Positions 29,303-37,926 of a DNA stretch of 64,000 nt are shown here, piece after piece. How positions within the stretch are numbered: position 1 is the stretch's first letter; every line of letters begins with the position of its first letter. The position numbers were made by a program, and so were the translations under genes. A model generated the notes under the pieces. The model saw nothing but the letters and a program-made list of their open reading frames with translations. It was not told the DNA's origin and searched no databases. The DNA is from Candidatus Obscuribacterales bacterium. Its GTDB lineage: Bacteria > Cyanobacteriota > Vampirovibrionia > Obscuribacterales > Obscuribacteraceae. The DNA lies in NCBI GenBank assembly GCA_019752635.1, contig JAIELX010000033.1:124001-188000 (forward strand), given 5' to 3'.

Positions 29303-29782
29303 TCAGGCAAGAATTCGGGCAGGATTGCCGGCAACAGTGGCTCCGTCCGGCACATCCTTTGTCACCACCGATCCTGCTTTGACTCTAGCCCCGACGCCGA
29401 TGGTCACATCGCACATGATAATGGCTTTGGCTTCGATCGAAGCACCTTGCCGCACAGTCGTGAAGCGCAAGGTCCAATCAGATTCAGTGACCATGGTGCC
29501 GTCAGCGTTGGTCGCACGCGCAAAACGATCGTTAATGAAGGTAGTTCCTTCACCAATGAACACATCATCTTCAATGTTGACGCCCGGACAAAGATAGGCA
29601 AACGTCCTGATTTGGCATCTTTGACCTACTACTACGCCCTTTCCGATTTCAACGAAGTTACCAATACTTGTATTGGCACCGATTCGGCACTCGTAAAGAT
29701 TGACGAAATCACCAATGGTGACACACTCACCTACGCCAACATCACGAATTTTCTGAAGAGGTCCGGGTTGGAAGTTTTTCAC
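29303..29782 (-). CDS. Hexapeptide-repeat N-acetyltransferase (WlbB/WbpD-like)
   Basis: 159 aa left-handed beta-helix enzyme. Hexapeptide turns run almost end to end (GVGECVTIGDFVNL, IGANTSIGNFVEIG, GVNIEDDVFIGEGTTF, IIMCDVTIGVGARV, AGSVVTKDVPDGATVAGNPA). The TTFINDRFARATNADG loop fits UDP-2-acetamido-3-amino-uronate acetyltransferases (WbpD/WlbB) or FdtC-type enzymes. It is a clear paralogue of the gene at 32863-33387 but is inverted relative to the operon. The opposite strand is open for 235 codons, yet the minus frame has the repeat structure and is the real gene. Confidence 0.88.
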   Translation of the reverse strand: MKNFQPGPLQKIRDVGVGECVTIGDFVNLYECRIGANTSIGNFVEIGKGVVVGQRCQIRTFAYLCPGVNIEDDVFIGEGTTFINDRFARATNADGTMVTESDWTLRFTTVRQGASIEAKAIIMCDVTIGVGARVKAGSVVTKDVPDGATVAGNPARILA

Positions 29783-30058
29783 GTTCTAACCTTTGTTCGC
29801 CGGTGCGGAAAAGAGAGACACTATCAACAGCAAGTAATGCTATTTCTAGTCCGAAGCAATGTCACACGGTCACTCCACCAGCCATTGCCCGTCACGGCTC
29901 CGGTCAAAGTATCATACCGGAAAGCGGTGCTAGCTTGCGCTTTTCTAAACCGGCTGATTCTAAGTACTAGTAAAATTGCCTATCAATGAGAATCATCGAC
30001 GCTAACTGCCAAAGCTGCCAGAATTCCGGTTCAAGATATCCGAAGAGGTAAACTTGCC

Positions 30059-31504
30059 GTGACTAATGTCCCTCGGCATCTGGTGATGATTGCGCCCACC
30101 GCCAATATAGAATGTGACAGTCGAGTCATTCACATGATCAACGCCTTTTGCGATGAAGGAAGCAAGGTCTCGATTGTATGCCCACCCCAAAGGGGCCCGT
30201 CTGAAGACTTAGCGGGCTTACTGCACGAATCGGCCACAATGTGCGATGTACCGTTCAATCTGCCCGAGGGGGAATGCTATGACCTTACTGAGTACCTGGG
30301 TGGTTCTATCAATTCAAGAATGAGGCAATGGCGTTCACAACTGGTGCGCGCCGGGGTAAGACGAGAGTTTGATGAACCAATCGGGAAACTTCCGATGCAT
30401 CTTCGCAAGCCGTTTCTGGGCGCCGCTGACAAGTTGTTCGAGCACATTTTAAAAAGGCGAAAAGAAGCAGCAGAGAATCAGCGTTATTGGCAACACTTCC
30501 TTAGTTACCAACTTCCCCCCGCCTTGTATCGAAAGTACGAAAGCCTTATTCAGCTTGATTGCTACAATTACTTTTATTTCATCAAAACTTTGATGCTCAA
30601 CAAATTCGTTGAGCCTGTAGACGCGGTCTATTGCAATGATCTCTGGTCTCTCCCTGCTGGCTGCCTCATCAAAGAACTTCTCGCAATCACCTTATTTTAT
30701 GATAGTCACGAGATTGGCACAGCGACCATATCAGATCCAGTCAATAGCGCACTGGCAGCACAGAACGAGAAATGGATGTACCGGTTATGTGACAGCTTCA
30801 TCACGGTCAATGACTCATGCGCCGAATACTACATGAAGTTGTGCTCTTTCCTGGAGCCAGTGGTCATTCCCAATGCTCATCGATTCCCGGTGATTTATCC
30901 ACCGGACGCATTAAAGCTAAAACAACGTCTTGGTCTTGCAGCAGATTCCCACTTAGCGGTCTATGTCGGCTCGCTTAGTCCGTTCTCGCATTTGGACCGC
31001 TTTATAGAAGCAATTTCTCACTCTACGTCTAATCTCCATTTTGCCATTGTCGGTGCAGATGGTGAACTGGAGCAACTCAAAGCACTTGCTACGGATCTTA
31101 AGCTTCTCGACAAGAAAGTATTCTTTCTCGGGCGATGCAACTTTCAAGAAGTTCTCTCACTTATTTATGGCGCGGACTTCGGCATCATTCCCAACATTCA
31201 AAAACATGCAAATCCGTGGATTATTTCATCGAGCAAGCTATTCGATTATGTACAAGCGGAGATGCCCTTCATTTCGGATTTAGGACCGGAGATACAGAAG
31301 ATTCTTGATGCATATCCCGTGGGCAAAGCTGTTGATTTCCAGACCAATCCTGCCAGTATTGCCGGATTGCTTGACGAATTCACCAGGCAAGTTGTCTCAA
31401 AGCAATTCTCAAAGGTCGACTTGCGAAAAGCAAAACATGACTTAACATGGTCGGACAACGCGATACATTCAATTTGTGCACCACGCCAGGTATTTCAAGC
31501 ATGA
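30059..31504 (+). CDS. Family-4-type glycosyltransferase
   Basis: 481 aa. The N-terminal domain (HLVMIAPTANIECDSRVIHM, VSIVCPP) and the linking DAVYCNDLWSLPAG / LFYDSHEIGT region precede a GT-B C-terminal domain with HLAVYVGSLSPFSHLDRFIE, LHFAIVGADGELEQL, KKVFFLGRC, and SSSKLFDYVQAEMPFISD. It adds a hexose-type residue to a lipid-linked glycan in the cytoplasm. GTG start at 30059. The first ~265 residues are paralogous to those of the protein at 42047-44188. Its stop overlaps the dehydrogenase start as ATGA. Confidence 0.87.
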   Translation: MTNVPRHLVMIAPTANIECDSRVIHMINAFCDEGSKVSIVCPPQRGPSEDLAGLLHESATMCDVPFNLPEGECYDLTEYLGGSINSRMRQWRSQLVRAGVRREFDEPIGKLPMHLRKPFLGAADKLFEHILKRRKEAAENQRYWQHFLSYQLPPALYRKYESLIQLDCYNYFYFIKTLMLNKFVEPVDAVYCNDLWSLPAGCLIKELLAITLFYDSHEIGTATISDPVNSALAAQNEKWMYRLCDSFITVNDSCAEYYMKLCSFLEPVVIPNAHRFPVIYPPDALKLKQRLGLAADSHLAVYVGSLSPFSHLDRFIEAISHSTSNLHFAIVGADGELEQLKALATDLKLLDKKVFFLGRCNFQEVLSLIYGADFGIIPNIQKHANPWIISSSKLFDYVQAEMPFISDLGPEIQKILDAYPVGKAVDFQTNPASIAGLLDEFTRQVVSKQFSKVDLRKAKHDLTWSDNAIHSICAPRQVFQA

Positions 31505-32829
31505 GCAAAGTCGGCTTAATCGGATTCGGAAAAATTGGACAAGCCATTGCGTCGCAAATCTTGCTCAGCGGACAGGAGCTAATAGCTTTTGATACTGACC
31601 CTACACTTGCAACTTCGCTGGCAGCTGCACAGTACAGCAGTTCAGAACCCGGCGTCGGCGTCAAAATCATTGAGGCATTTAGTAGCGGACAGCTCAGCAT
31701 TCAGTCAGATATGTCAGCACTAAAGCACTGCACGGCGGTTCTCGTTTGCATCCCGCTGCTCGTAGTCGAGCCCCCTTCGGGATCTGTTTTCATTGATTAC
31801 AAACCTTTTGATGACTGTTTCCGCTTACTTGCGACAATCGTTCATAGTCGCATGCTAATTTCACTTGAGACTACCGTGCCGATAGGCACCTGCCGAAAAC
31901 GTCTGGTAGCGCTTTTTGCAGAATACGGCAAAACCCATGGAATTGATTACCTTCTGGCATTTAGTCCTGAGCGAATAATGAGCAACACAATGTTGCAACA
32001 GCTCACAACTACACCAAAGATAGTGGGAGCCCTGACTGTTGAAGCGTTGGAGTCCGCAGAATCATTATACAAAAGCTTTCTTCCAGCACACTTAGTTAAA
32101 ACAGTTTCTTCGCTGGAAATAGCGGAGATGATCAAACTCGCGGCCATGGTACACAGGGACCTGAACCTGGCGTTGATCAACCAACTCGCCGTTTACTGCG
32201 AGACGGCTAACATTGATGTTCGCGAAGTCCTGAGCCTTGTTAACACGGATAATGTAACGCACGTTCTCTATCCGGGAATCGGAGTCGGTGGCCATTGTAC
32301 GCCGGTCTACCCTTATTTTCTGATCGACAATTTCGCCGAGCGCGGCATGACATTCTCACTTGCAGTGGAAGCTAGAAGAGTCAATGATTCAATGTCGGAT
32401 CATATTATCAACAAAGTCTGCGAAGAATTTTCGTTAACGACGGCGCTCATTCTAGGACTCGGTTTCAGACCGAATGTGAAGGAAGACGCGTTCAGCCCGT
32501 CCTACAAAGTCAACAACGTACTGAAGAAAAACGGGATCACTACGTATCTTTGCGATCCCCTTTACTCAGAGCTGGAGATTACCAACAAGGGTTTTGAATA
32601 TGCAAGCGATCCGTACACCAGGCAATACGATATTGTTATTCTGGTAACCGCTCACGATGATTTCGTCGAGCTTGATCTTGCAAAGCTAGCCCAACAAGGC
32701 TGCAAACTCGTTGTTGATGGCCGTAACGCTTTTAATCAAGCGGCTGTGCTTGCAGCCGGCATGGCGTATCGCGGAGTCGGAACAGGCTGCACCAGCAACA
32801 AACCGGCCTTAGCGGTAGAGCATGACTGA
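31501..32829 (+). CDS. UDP-sugar 6-dehydrogenase (WecC/WbpA-type)
   Basis: 442 aa NAD-dependent enzyme that oxidises C6 of a UDP-hexose (UDP-GlcNAc or UDP-ManNAc likely) to the uronic acid. The Rossmann motif GFGKIGQAIA is at the N-terminus; SLETTVPIGTC and FSPERIM belong to the central region. The catalytic thiol is Cys266 in GVGGHCTPVYPYF. The C-terminal NAD/substrate domain has LILGLGFRPNVKEDAFSPS. The start is ATG at 31501, overlapping the upstream stop; the in-frame ATG at 31447 lies inside the previous gene. With the 2-epimerase and acetyltransferases it points to an acetamido-uronic acid pathway. Confidence 0.92.
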   Translation: MSKVGLIGFGKIGQAIASQILLSGQELIAFDTDPTLATSLAAAQYSSSEPGVGVKIIEAFSSGQLSIQSDMSALKHCTAVLVCIPLLVVEPPSGSVFIDYKPFDDCFRLLATIVHSRMLISLETTVPIGTCRKRLVALFAEYGKTHGIDYLLAFSPERIMSNTMLQQLTTTPKIVGALTVEALESAESLYKSFLPAHLVKTVSSLEIAEMIKLAAMVHRDLNLALINQLAVYCETANIDVREVLSLVNTDNVTHVLYPGIGVGGHCTPVYPYFLIDNFAERGMTFSLAVEARRVNDSMSDHIINKVCEEFSLTTALILGLGFRPNVKEDAFSPSYKVNNVLKKNGITTYLCDPLYSELEITNKGFEYASDPYTRQYDIVILVTAHDDFVELDLAKLAQQGCKLVVDGRNAFNQAAVLAAGMAYRGVGTGCTSNKPALAVEHD

Positions 32830-32862
32830 AGCTGCAACTTTAGTAGGCAGGAGCGCAACGCA

Positions 32863-33387
32863 ATGGAAGAGAATACCTATCACCCCTCAGCTTTGCAAAA
32901 GATTAGCGGCGTTAAGCTTGGCCCCGGTGTCACAATTTGCGATTTCGTAAATCTGTACGAATGCAGCATAGGCGCCAGCACCAAAATAGGACCATTTGTG
33001 GAAATACAGCGAAACGCCACAGTCGGGGATCGCTGCAAAATTTCAAGCCACACTTTAATCTGTGAAGGCGTGACAATTGAAGATGAAGTGTTCATCGGGC
33101 ACGGAGTTGTCTTTGTCAATGATCCCCAGCCTAAAGCATGCCGGTCTTCTGGTGCATTGAGTACAAAAGTTGACCGGCAAATTCATCCCGGCAGAGTTAA
33201 AAGAGGGGCCTCGATCGGCTCAGGAGCGGTGATCATGTGCGACGTAACAGTCGGAGAGCGATCCGTGATTGGCGCCGGTGCAGTGGTCACCAAAGATGTG
33301 CCCGCAGGAGTCGTCGTGGTCGGGAACCCCGCTCAAATTCTGCGCGAGCTGAATAGATCGGTTGAAGAACAAAACAATAGAACTTAG
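32863..33387 (+). CDS. Hexapeptide-repeat N-acetyltransferase (WlbB/WbpD-like)
   Basis: 174 aa left-handed beta-helix acyltransferase: LGPGVTICDFVNLYECSIG, TIEDEVFIGHGVVFVNDPQ, AVIMCDVTVGERSVIGAGA, VTKDVPAGVVVVGNPAQIL. FVNLYE and VFVNDPQPKA match the WbpD/WlbB group, which N-acetylates the 3-amino group of a UDP-amino-uronate with acetyl-CoA. It lies 33 bp after the 6-dehydrogenase, the usual partner enzyme. Paralogue of 29303-29782. The 3-aminotransferase and 3-dehydrogenase expected for that pathway are not in this window. Confidence 0.9.
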   Translation: MEENTYHPSALQKISGVKLGPGVTICDFVNLYECSIGASTKIGPFVEIQRNATVGDRCKISSHTLICEGVTIEDEVFIGHGVVFVNDPQPKACRSSGALSTKVDRQIHPGRVKRGASIGSGAVIMCDVTVGERSVIGAGAVVTKDVPAGVVVVGNPAQILRELNRSVEEQNNRT

Positions 33388-33399
33388 TTTTCAGAAAAC

Positions 33400-33420
33400 A
33401 AGAAGAAGAAGAAGAAGAAG
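33400..33420 (+). repeat. (AAG)7 microsatellite
   Basis: Seven perfect AAG triplets between the acetyltransferase stop and the ABC permease gene. A similar GAA tract occurs at 46351. Such tracts can vary in length by slippage; here it is intergenic and could alter spacing only. Confidence 0.9.
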
Positions 33421-33548
33421 TTAAGAGATTCAAACCAGTGCTCATGGCGCGCCCCTGGAATGGAAACGACTGCTCAGCGTAAGTTTTTCGGGTAGGTTCT
33501 TAGAAGACAAATCTGGCGCCGAAGGCAGACCTATGTCAAGATCCGCCC

Positions 33549-34454
33549 ATGATCCGAATTTCCTCTACAACAACAAGCTCGCAAGACCATTCAGGCACAG
33601 ATTCCTTGGCGGGAGCGGCAGAGCCGACACATGGAGTCATTTCTGATGGTGCCAACAGTGAGTCGCTCGTCAAGTTTTTAGGCAAGAACATAACTGAGTT
33701 AGCCAATCTCAAATACGCCATTGCGAGCTTCGTTGTCAACAACCTGAGAAGAAGGTATCACAACTCTGTGGTGGGATTTGGCTGGAGTTTGTTGAACCCG
33801 CTTTTAACAATGGGGGTGATGGCCCTTATTTTTTCCCTTGTTTTCCATCAGGACCCCAAAAGGTTCACTGTCTATCTCTTTGGAAGCATGCTGCCCTGGA
33901 CGTATATCGTGGAATCACTTGTCGGCGGAAGTACGGCGCTGACCGCCCACGAATCATTTCTGAAGAAACTCTATCTTCCAAAAACTTTCTTTCCGCTGGT
34001 AGTTGTTTGTGTCGCAACCTGCAATTTTTTATTGAGCATGATTAGCCTGCTTATCCTCGGTTTTGCGTTCGGTATGAAGCCGAGTCTGTCGCTGCTGCTC
34101 TTACCGTTAGCAACAGCTGTGCTTTTTTCTTTCAATTTCGCAATGGCGCTGCTTCTGGCAGTTGGCACCGTTTACCTCAGAGATCTGACACATCTTGTCA
34201 CTGTATTTCTTGGCGTAGTTTTCTATATGATGCCAATCATCTATCCGATTGATCAGATGCCCCAAGAGTATCGAGGACTATTTCTCTGTAATCCCTTTTA
34301 CTACTTTCTCTGTTTGTTCCGAGCGCTGCTGTATGAAGCGCGGATCCCCACGGCACAGGAATGGAGTATTCCTGTCGGAATAAGTTTCGTCGCCCTATTC
34401 TGCGCATTGTATGTGTTGCGCAAGAAAGACAAAGACATAGTGTACAGACTGTGA
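33549..34454 (+). CDS. ABC-2 polysaccharide exporter permease (Wzm-like)
   Basis: 301 aa inner-membrane subunit. An N-terminal cytoplasmic tail (~50 residues) precedes the RRRYHNSVVGFGWSLLNPLL motif at the first membrane helix, which is diagnostic of the Wzm/TagG/KpsM group. Six hydrophobic segments follow, with SMLPWTYIVESLVGG and a late FYMMPIIYPIDQMP. It pairs with the ATPase gene 22 bp downstream to move a finished lipid-linked polysaccharide to the periplasmic side. The start used is ATG at 33549; the conserved part begins near residue 40. Confidence 0.92.
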   Translation: MIRISSTTTSSQDHSGTDSLAGAAEPTHGVISDGANSESLVKFLGKNITELANLKYAIASFVVNNLRRRYHNSVVGFGWSLLNPLLTMGVMALIFSLVFHQDPKRFTVYLFGSMLPWTYIVESLVGGSTALTAHESFLKKLYLPKTFFPLVVVCVATCNFLLSMISLLILGFAFGMKPSLSLLLLPLATAVLFSFNFAMALLLAVGTVYLRDLTHLVTVFLGVVFYMMPIIYPIDQMPQEYRGLFLCNPFYYFLCLFRALLYEARIPTAQEWSIPVGISFVALFCALYVLRKKDKDIVYRL

Positions 34455-34476
34455 ATGAGGCAAAGGTCCGACAAAC

Positions 34477-35253
34477 GTGAGCGCAGAAATACGCATAACA
34501 GATGCTTGGTTAAGGTTTCGTGTTTACAGAAACCCATCTCCTTCGCTGAAAGAAACCATGCTTTTCGGGGTAAAGCGTAACCGCGCCGCCAGAGTGGTTG
34601 AAGAATTCGCTGCTCTAAAAAACATCAATCTCAACGTTAGCAGCGGGGATCGATTGGGTATCATCGGTCTGAACGGAGCGGGTAAATCAACCCTTCTGAG
34701 AATGATAGTCGGCATCTATCCCCCCCATTACGGCACAGTCGAAGTAACAGGAAAAATCACTTCAGTCATTGAGCTCGGCACCGGAATGGACCTTGAATTG
34801 AGTGGAAGGGAGAACATTTATCTCAATGGTACTTTGCTAGGACTTTCATTTCGAGAAATGAAAGAACTGGAGAAAGAGATAATTGAGTTTTCGGAACTCC
34901 AGGACAAAATCGACCTTCCAGTAAAATACTATTCTTCCGGAATGTACAGCCGACTGGCGTTCTCTATCGCTGCTGCAATTAAGCCGGAAATTCTCATAGC
35001 AGATGAAGTATTTGCAACAGGAGACGCTCAGTTCATTCCAAAGTCTCTCAAGCGAATGGAAGAGATGTTCGAGTTTTCTAAAATTTTGGTTCTCGTTTCA
35101 CACAGTCTCAGCCAGATTACGCAATTGTGCAACAAAGCCATAGTTTTGCATGGCGGCGAGATAGTGGGACGCGGTAAGCCCGATGAGATGGTGGATTTCT
35201 ATCTAAGTGAGATCGCCGGAGACGCACCTCTGAAACGCACCACCCCACTATGA
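34477..35253 (+). CDS. ABC polysaccharide exporter ATPase (Wzt-like, short form)
   Basis: 258 aa nucleotide-binding subunit. Walker A GLNGAGKST is at 64-72, the signature YSSGMYSRLAFS follows, Walker B is EILIADEVFATGD, and the switch His is in LVSHSL. The protein ends just after the ATPase domain, so it lacks the C-terminal carbohydrate-binding module of O9a-type Wzt; it is closer to the TagH/KpsT or short Wzt type, which do not read the chain end. GTG start at 34477; the stop overlaps the next start (ATGA at 35250). Confidence 0.92.
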   Translation: MSAEIRITDAWLRFRVYRNPSPSLKETMLFGVKRNRAARVVEEFAALKNINLNVSSGDRLGIIGLNGAGKSTLLRMIVGIYPPHYGTVEVTGKITSVIELGTGMDLELSGRENIYLNGTLLGLSFREMKELEKEIIEFSELQDKIDLPVKYYSSGMYSRLAFSIAAAIKPEILIADEVFATGDAQFIPKSLKRMEEMFEFSKILVLVSHSLSQITQLCNKAIVLHGGEIVGRGKPDEMVDFYLSEIAGDAPLKRTTPL

Positions 35254-35720
35254 AGGCAGTAGAGGTCAAGGTTTTGCTCAAAACGCTTCCCAAGCCCCGA
35301 ATGTTGGAATTCCCCGGAGTTACGGACACCAGGGGATCTCTGTATTTTGTGGAAGCAAGAAATCATGTGCCCTTCGATATTGCGCGAGTCTACTATATAA
35401 ACGATGTTCCAAACGGCGAAAGCCGTGGTTGGCACGCACATAAGACACTGCAGCAGGCTCTGGTGGTGCTCAGTGGCAGCTTTGAAGTAGAGCTCAACGA
35501 CGGAGAACAATCATTCAAGTTTCAACTAATGAAAGCGAACCAAGGTTTGTATCTGCCACCGGGATATTGGCGAGGCATAAATAACTTTGCTTCTGGTTCC
35601 GTGCTTTTGGCACTGACGTCTGCATACTATGATCCTGATGACTATATTCGCGACTACGATGAGTATTTAGCTTGGCGGCGACAGGGCCAGATAGGTACAG
35701 GGTCATTGCATGCAGACTGA
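35250..35720 (+). CDS. FdtA-like sugar 3,4-ketoisomerase (cupin)
   Basis: 156 aa. WxcM-type cupin of the FdtA/QdtA family: DTRGSLYFVEARNHVPFDIA, RVYYINDVPNGESRGWHAHK with the conserved paired His, ALVVLSGSFEVELNDGE, and GLYLPPGYWRGINNF. Known members isomerise TDP-4-keto-6-deoxyglucose to the 3-keto sugar on the way to 3-amino-3,6-dideoxyhexoses. No dTDP-glucose pathway gene is in the window, so the actual substrate here is open. Start overlaps the ATPase stop. Confidence 0.88.
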   Translation: MKAVEVKVLLKTLPKPRMLEFPGVTDTRGSLYFVEARNHVPFDIARVYYINDVPNGESRGWHAHKTLQQALVVLSGSFEVELNDGEQSFKFQLMKANQGLYLPPGYWRGINNFASGSVLLALTSAYYDPDDYIRDYDEYLAWRRQGQIGTGSLHAD

Positions 35721-35771
35721 TTGCATCTAACTTTGCGACCCAAAAGACTGAGTCCTGAAAGGGTATAGCGT

Positions 35772-37616
35772 GTGTGTGGTCTTGCCGGTTTTTTTGATCT
35801 GATTGACGCCCCGGATGCTCATCGAGACGAGCCGCGCACCCTGGCAAAGATGCTTGATCAACTGCTGGCACGTGGTCCGGACGCATCTGCTGTATGGCAC
35901 GATGGTCCGGTGCATTTTGCACACTGCCGACTGTCCATCATAGATCTTTCGCAATCCAGCCAGCAGCCGTTGCGTTTGGAAAATGACGATTTTGTAATCG
36001 TGTATAACGGCGAAGTGTATAACTACAAAGCGCTCAGGAAAGAATTGGAACTGGCCGGCGATAGATTTTTTTCAACAGGAGACACCGAAGTCGTCCTGAG
36101 AGGATTCAGCAGATATGGTACGCAATGGTTGAAGCACCTGAATGGCATGTTTGCGGCCGCCGTTTGGGATCGCAGGGAAAAGCAGCTGACACTCTTCCGC
36201 GATCGCTTCGGCATAAAGCCGCTTTATTGGTCGGTTATCGGTGGCACACTTGTATTCGCATCACAAGTCAAGGCTCTTTTGCAGTATCCAGGAATTCGCG
36301 CTAAGTTGAACTTGAATTGGTTAAACGAGTATCTGACTTTTCAGTATGTGCATGGACCGATAACACCATTTGAGGGTATCTATCTTCTGCAAGCGGGAAG
36401 CAGTCTTGTCTTCAATCAAGAATCTCTGCATGTGGAAGAAACACTCTGGGCTCCGCAGCGATCGTATAGGCCTGATTACGGCTTGTCCTTCGAGAACGCC
36501 ACAGACTTAGTAACCGGCGTATTCAACTCGGCGGTGTCCAATTCACTGGTTAGCGATGTGCCGATAGGCTCCTATCTATCTGGTGGCATTGATTCTGGAG
36601 CCGTCGTTACCGCTGCAAAACAATGGCAAGATGGGCTGAACACGTTTACCTGCGGTTTTGATGATCCCGGTTTATCGATCAAAGGAAGAACGTTGGATGA
36701 AACGGAGCGGGCTCGCACTGTTGCGTCGGTTGTCGGATGCAAATTTCATCACATTAACATCAGCCCCAAAGATATTTTGCAAATGCACGTAAGAGTCATC
36801 GAAACAATCGAAGAACCAAGACTTGGTGTCTTGTATCAAAATGATTCAGCAGCGAAACTTGCCAGTACAGTTGTGCGGGTATGCCTAAGTGGTGCAGGTG
36901 GAGACGAGCTATTTGGCGGCTATCCGTGGAGATACCGCACTGTGCGCCACGCCCGAAGCAAAGATGAGTTCGTGCGGGGATATTATGGATTCTGGCAAAG
37001 AGCATTTAGCGATGAAGAAAAAGCGGCTCTTCTTAGACCGGATGTTCTAGGGCAGACGGATTTAGACCTGGCTTTCAATACCTTTGCAATGCAATTCCCA
37101 CAAGATGTCGACTATAGGGACATAGGGGTAAAGACCTGGCTCTGCCTGAAGTATGAGTGCGATTTCTTTCTGCACGCCTTGCTTCAAGTTGGCGACCGCT
37201 TAGCAGGAGCCTATGGACTGGAAGAACGATTTCCGTTTCTCGACAACGATCTAGTAGCTCTGGTAGACATCATTCCGGCCGAATACCACTGGGACCCGGA
37301 TGAAGATCCGGTAGATGGAAAATATCTCTCAGGTAAACGCCTGCTGCGAAACGCACTCTCAAAGCTGGTATCACCAAGAGTGGCAACATTGCCAAAACAA
37401 GGCTTTACCTTGCCAATTCAAGAATGGTTCCAGGGTCCACTATCCGAATTCGTAGCGCAAGAGCTCTTCGACCATGACGCGAGGATTCTCAACTATCTCA
37501 AACCTGAAGCTGTCGACCTGGCGATTGACAACGGTAAAACGGGTCGCTCAGTAAGCGGAGCCCAAGTTTGGTCCTTGCTGTCAGTAGAAACCATGCTTAA
37601 AGTCTTTTTCGATTAA
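35772..37616 (+). CDS. AsnB-type glutamine amidotransferase (asparagine-synthase-like)
   Basis: 614 aa. GTG start followed directly by TGT gives Cys2 as the glutaminase nucleophile (MCGLAGFFD). N-terminal Ntn glutaminase domain ~1-210 (RGPDAS, RLSIIDLS, VYNGEVYNY, GMFAAAVWD). The synthetase domain has the pyrophosphate loop SGGIDS at 270-275 and CLSGAGGDELFGGY. In free-standing metabolism it makes asparagine, but within O-antigen loci (for example Bordetella WbmE) homologues amidate uronic acids to uronamides. Location between the exporter and the Wbm-like SDR genes favours the glycan role. Confidence 0.9.
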   Translation: MCGLAGFFDLIDAPDAHRDEPRTLAKMLDQLLARGPDASAVWHDGPVHFAHCRLSIIDLSQSSQQPLRLENDDFVIVYNGEVYNYKALRKELELAGDRFFSTGDTEVVLRGFSRYGTQWLKHLNGMFAAAVWDRREKQLTLFRDRFGIKPLYWSVIGGTLVFASQVKALLQYPGIRAKLNLNWLNEYLTFQYVHGPITPFEGIYLLQAGSSLVFNQESLHVEETLWAPQRSYRPDYGLSFENATDLVTGVFNSAVSNSLVSDVPIGSYLSGGIDSGAVVTAAKQWQDGLNTFTCGFDDPGLSIKGRTLDETERARTVASVVGCKFHHINISPKDILQMHVRVIETIEEPRLGVLYQNDSAAKLASTVVRVCLSGAGGDELFGGYPWRYRTVRHARSKDEFVRGYYGFWQRAFSDEEKAALLRPDVLGQTDLDLAFNTFAMQFPQDVDYRDIGVKTWLCLKYECDFFLHALLQVGDRLAGAYGLEERFPFLDNDLVALVDIIPAEYHWDPDEDPVDGKYLSGKRLLRNALSKLVSPRVATLPKQGFTLPIQEWFQGPLSEFVAQELFDHDARILNYLKPEAVDLAIDNGKTGRSVSGAQVWSLLSVETMLKVFFD

Positions 37617-37643
37617 CCCCATGGAACTTCACTCCTGTCTGCA

Positions 37644-37772
37644 GACCGAAACTTTATCCTGAGCCCGGTGTATTTGCAGACGATGCCCAGCGTGATGGAG
37701 TGATTGCGGCACCTAAAGCATAGCGACGTTCTGGAAGTTGGATTGGGCTACGGTTCCTTGAGCTCGTTATAG
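37644..37772 (+). pseudogene. Fragment of a class I SAM methyltransferase
   Basis: One frame reads NFILSPVYLQTMPSVME, an in-frame TGA, then LRHLKHSDVLEVGLGYGSLS and a TAG. DVLEVGLGYGS is SAM-binding motif I, and the preceding FLSPxYLxTM is typical of the region before it. About 40 codons of a normally 200+ codon gene remain. It lies between the amidotransferase and the first SDR gene, so a methyltransferase may once have been part of the locus. Confidence 0.55.
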
Positions 37773-37926
37773 GCGTGCCCATGGACAGATTGCCGAGCTG
37801 CCGGAGAGCGCAGCTAGATAAATTGGCGATAAGTAACTCGCTCCAGGCAAGATGTTATCATCGACGGGTCAACTTAACAGTTGATGGTGCACCGTAAAAG
37901 TTTGACTTCACGAGTAGCTCTTCACC

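Noticed and set aside
29282..29989. 235-codon plus-strand frame
   Set aside because: It is antisense to the hexapeptide acetyltransferase, whose repeat structure shows the minus strand is coding.
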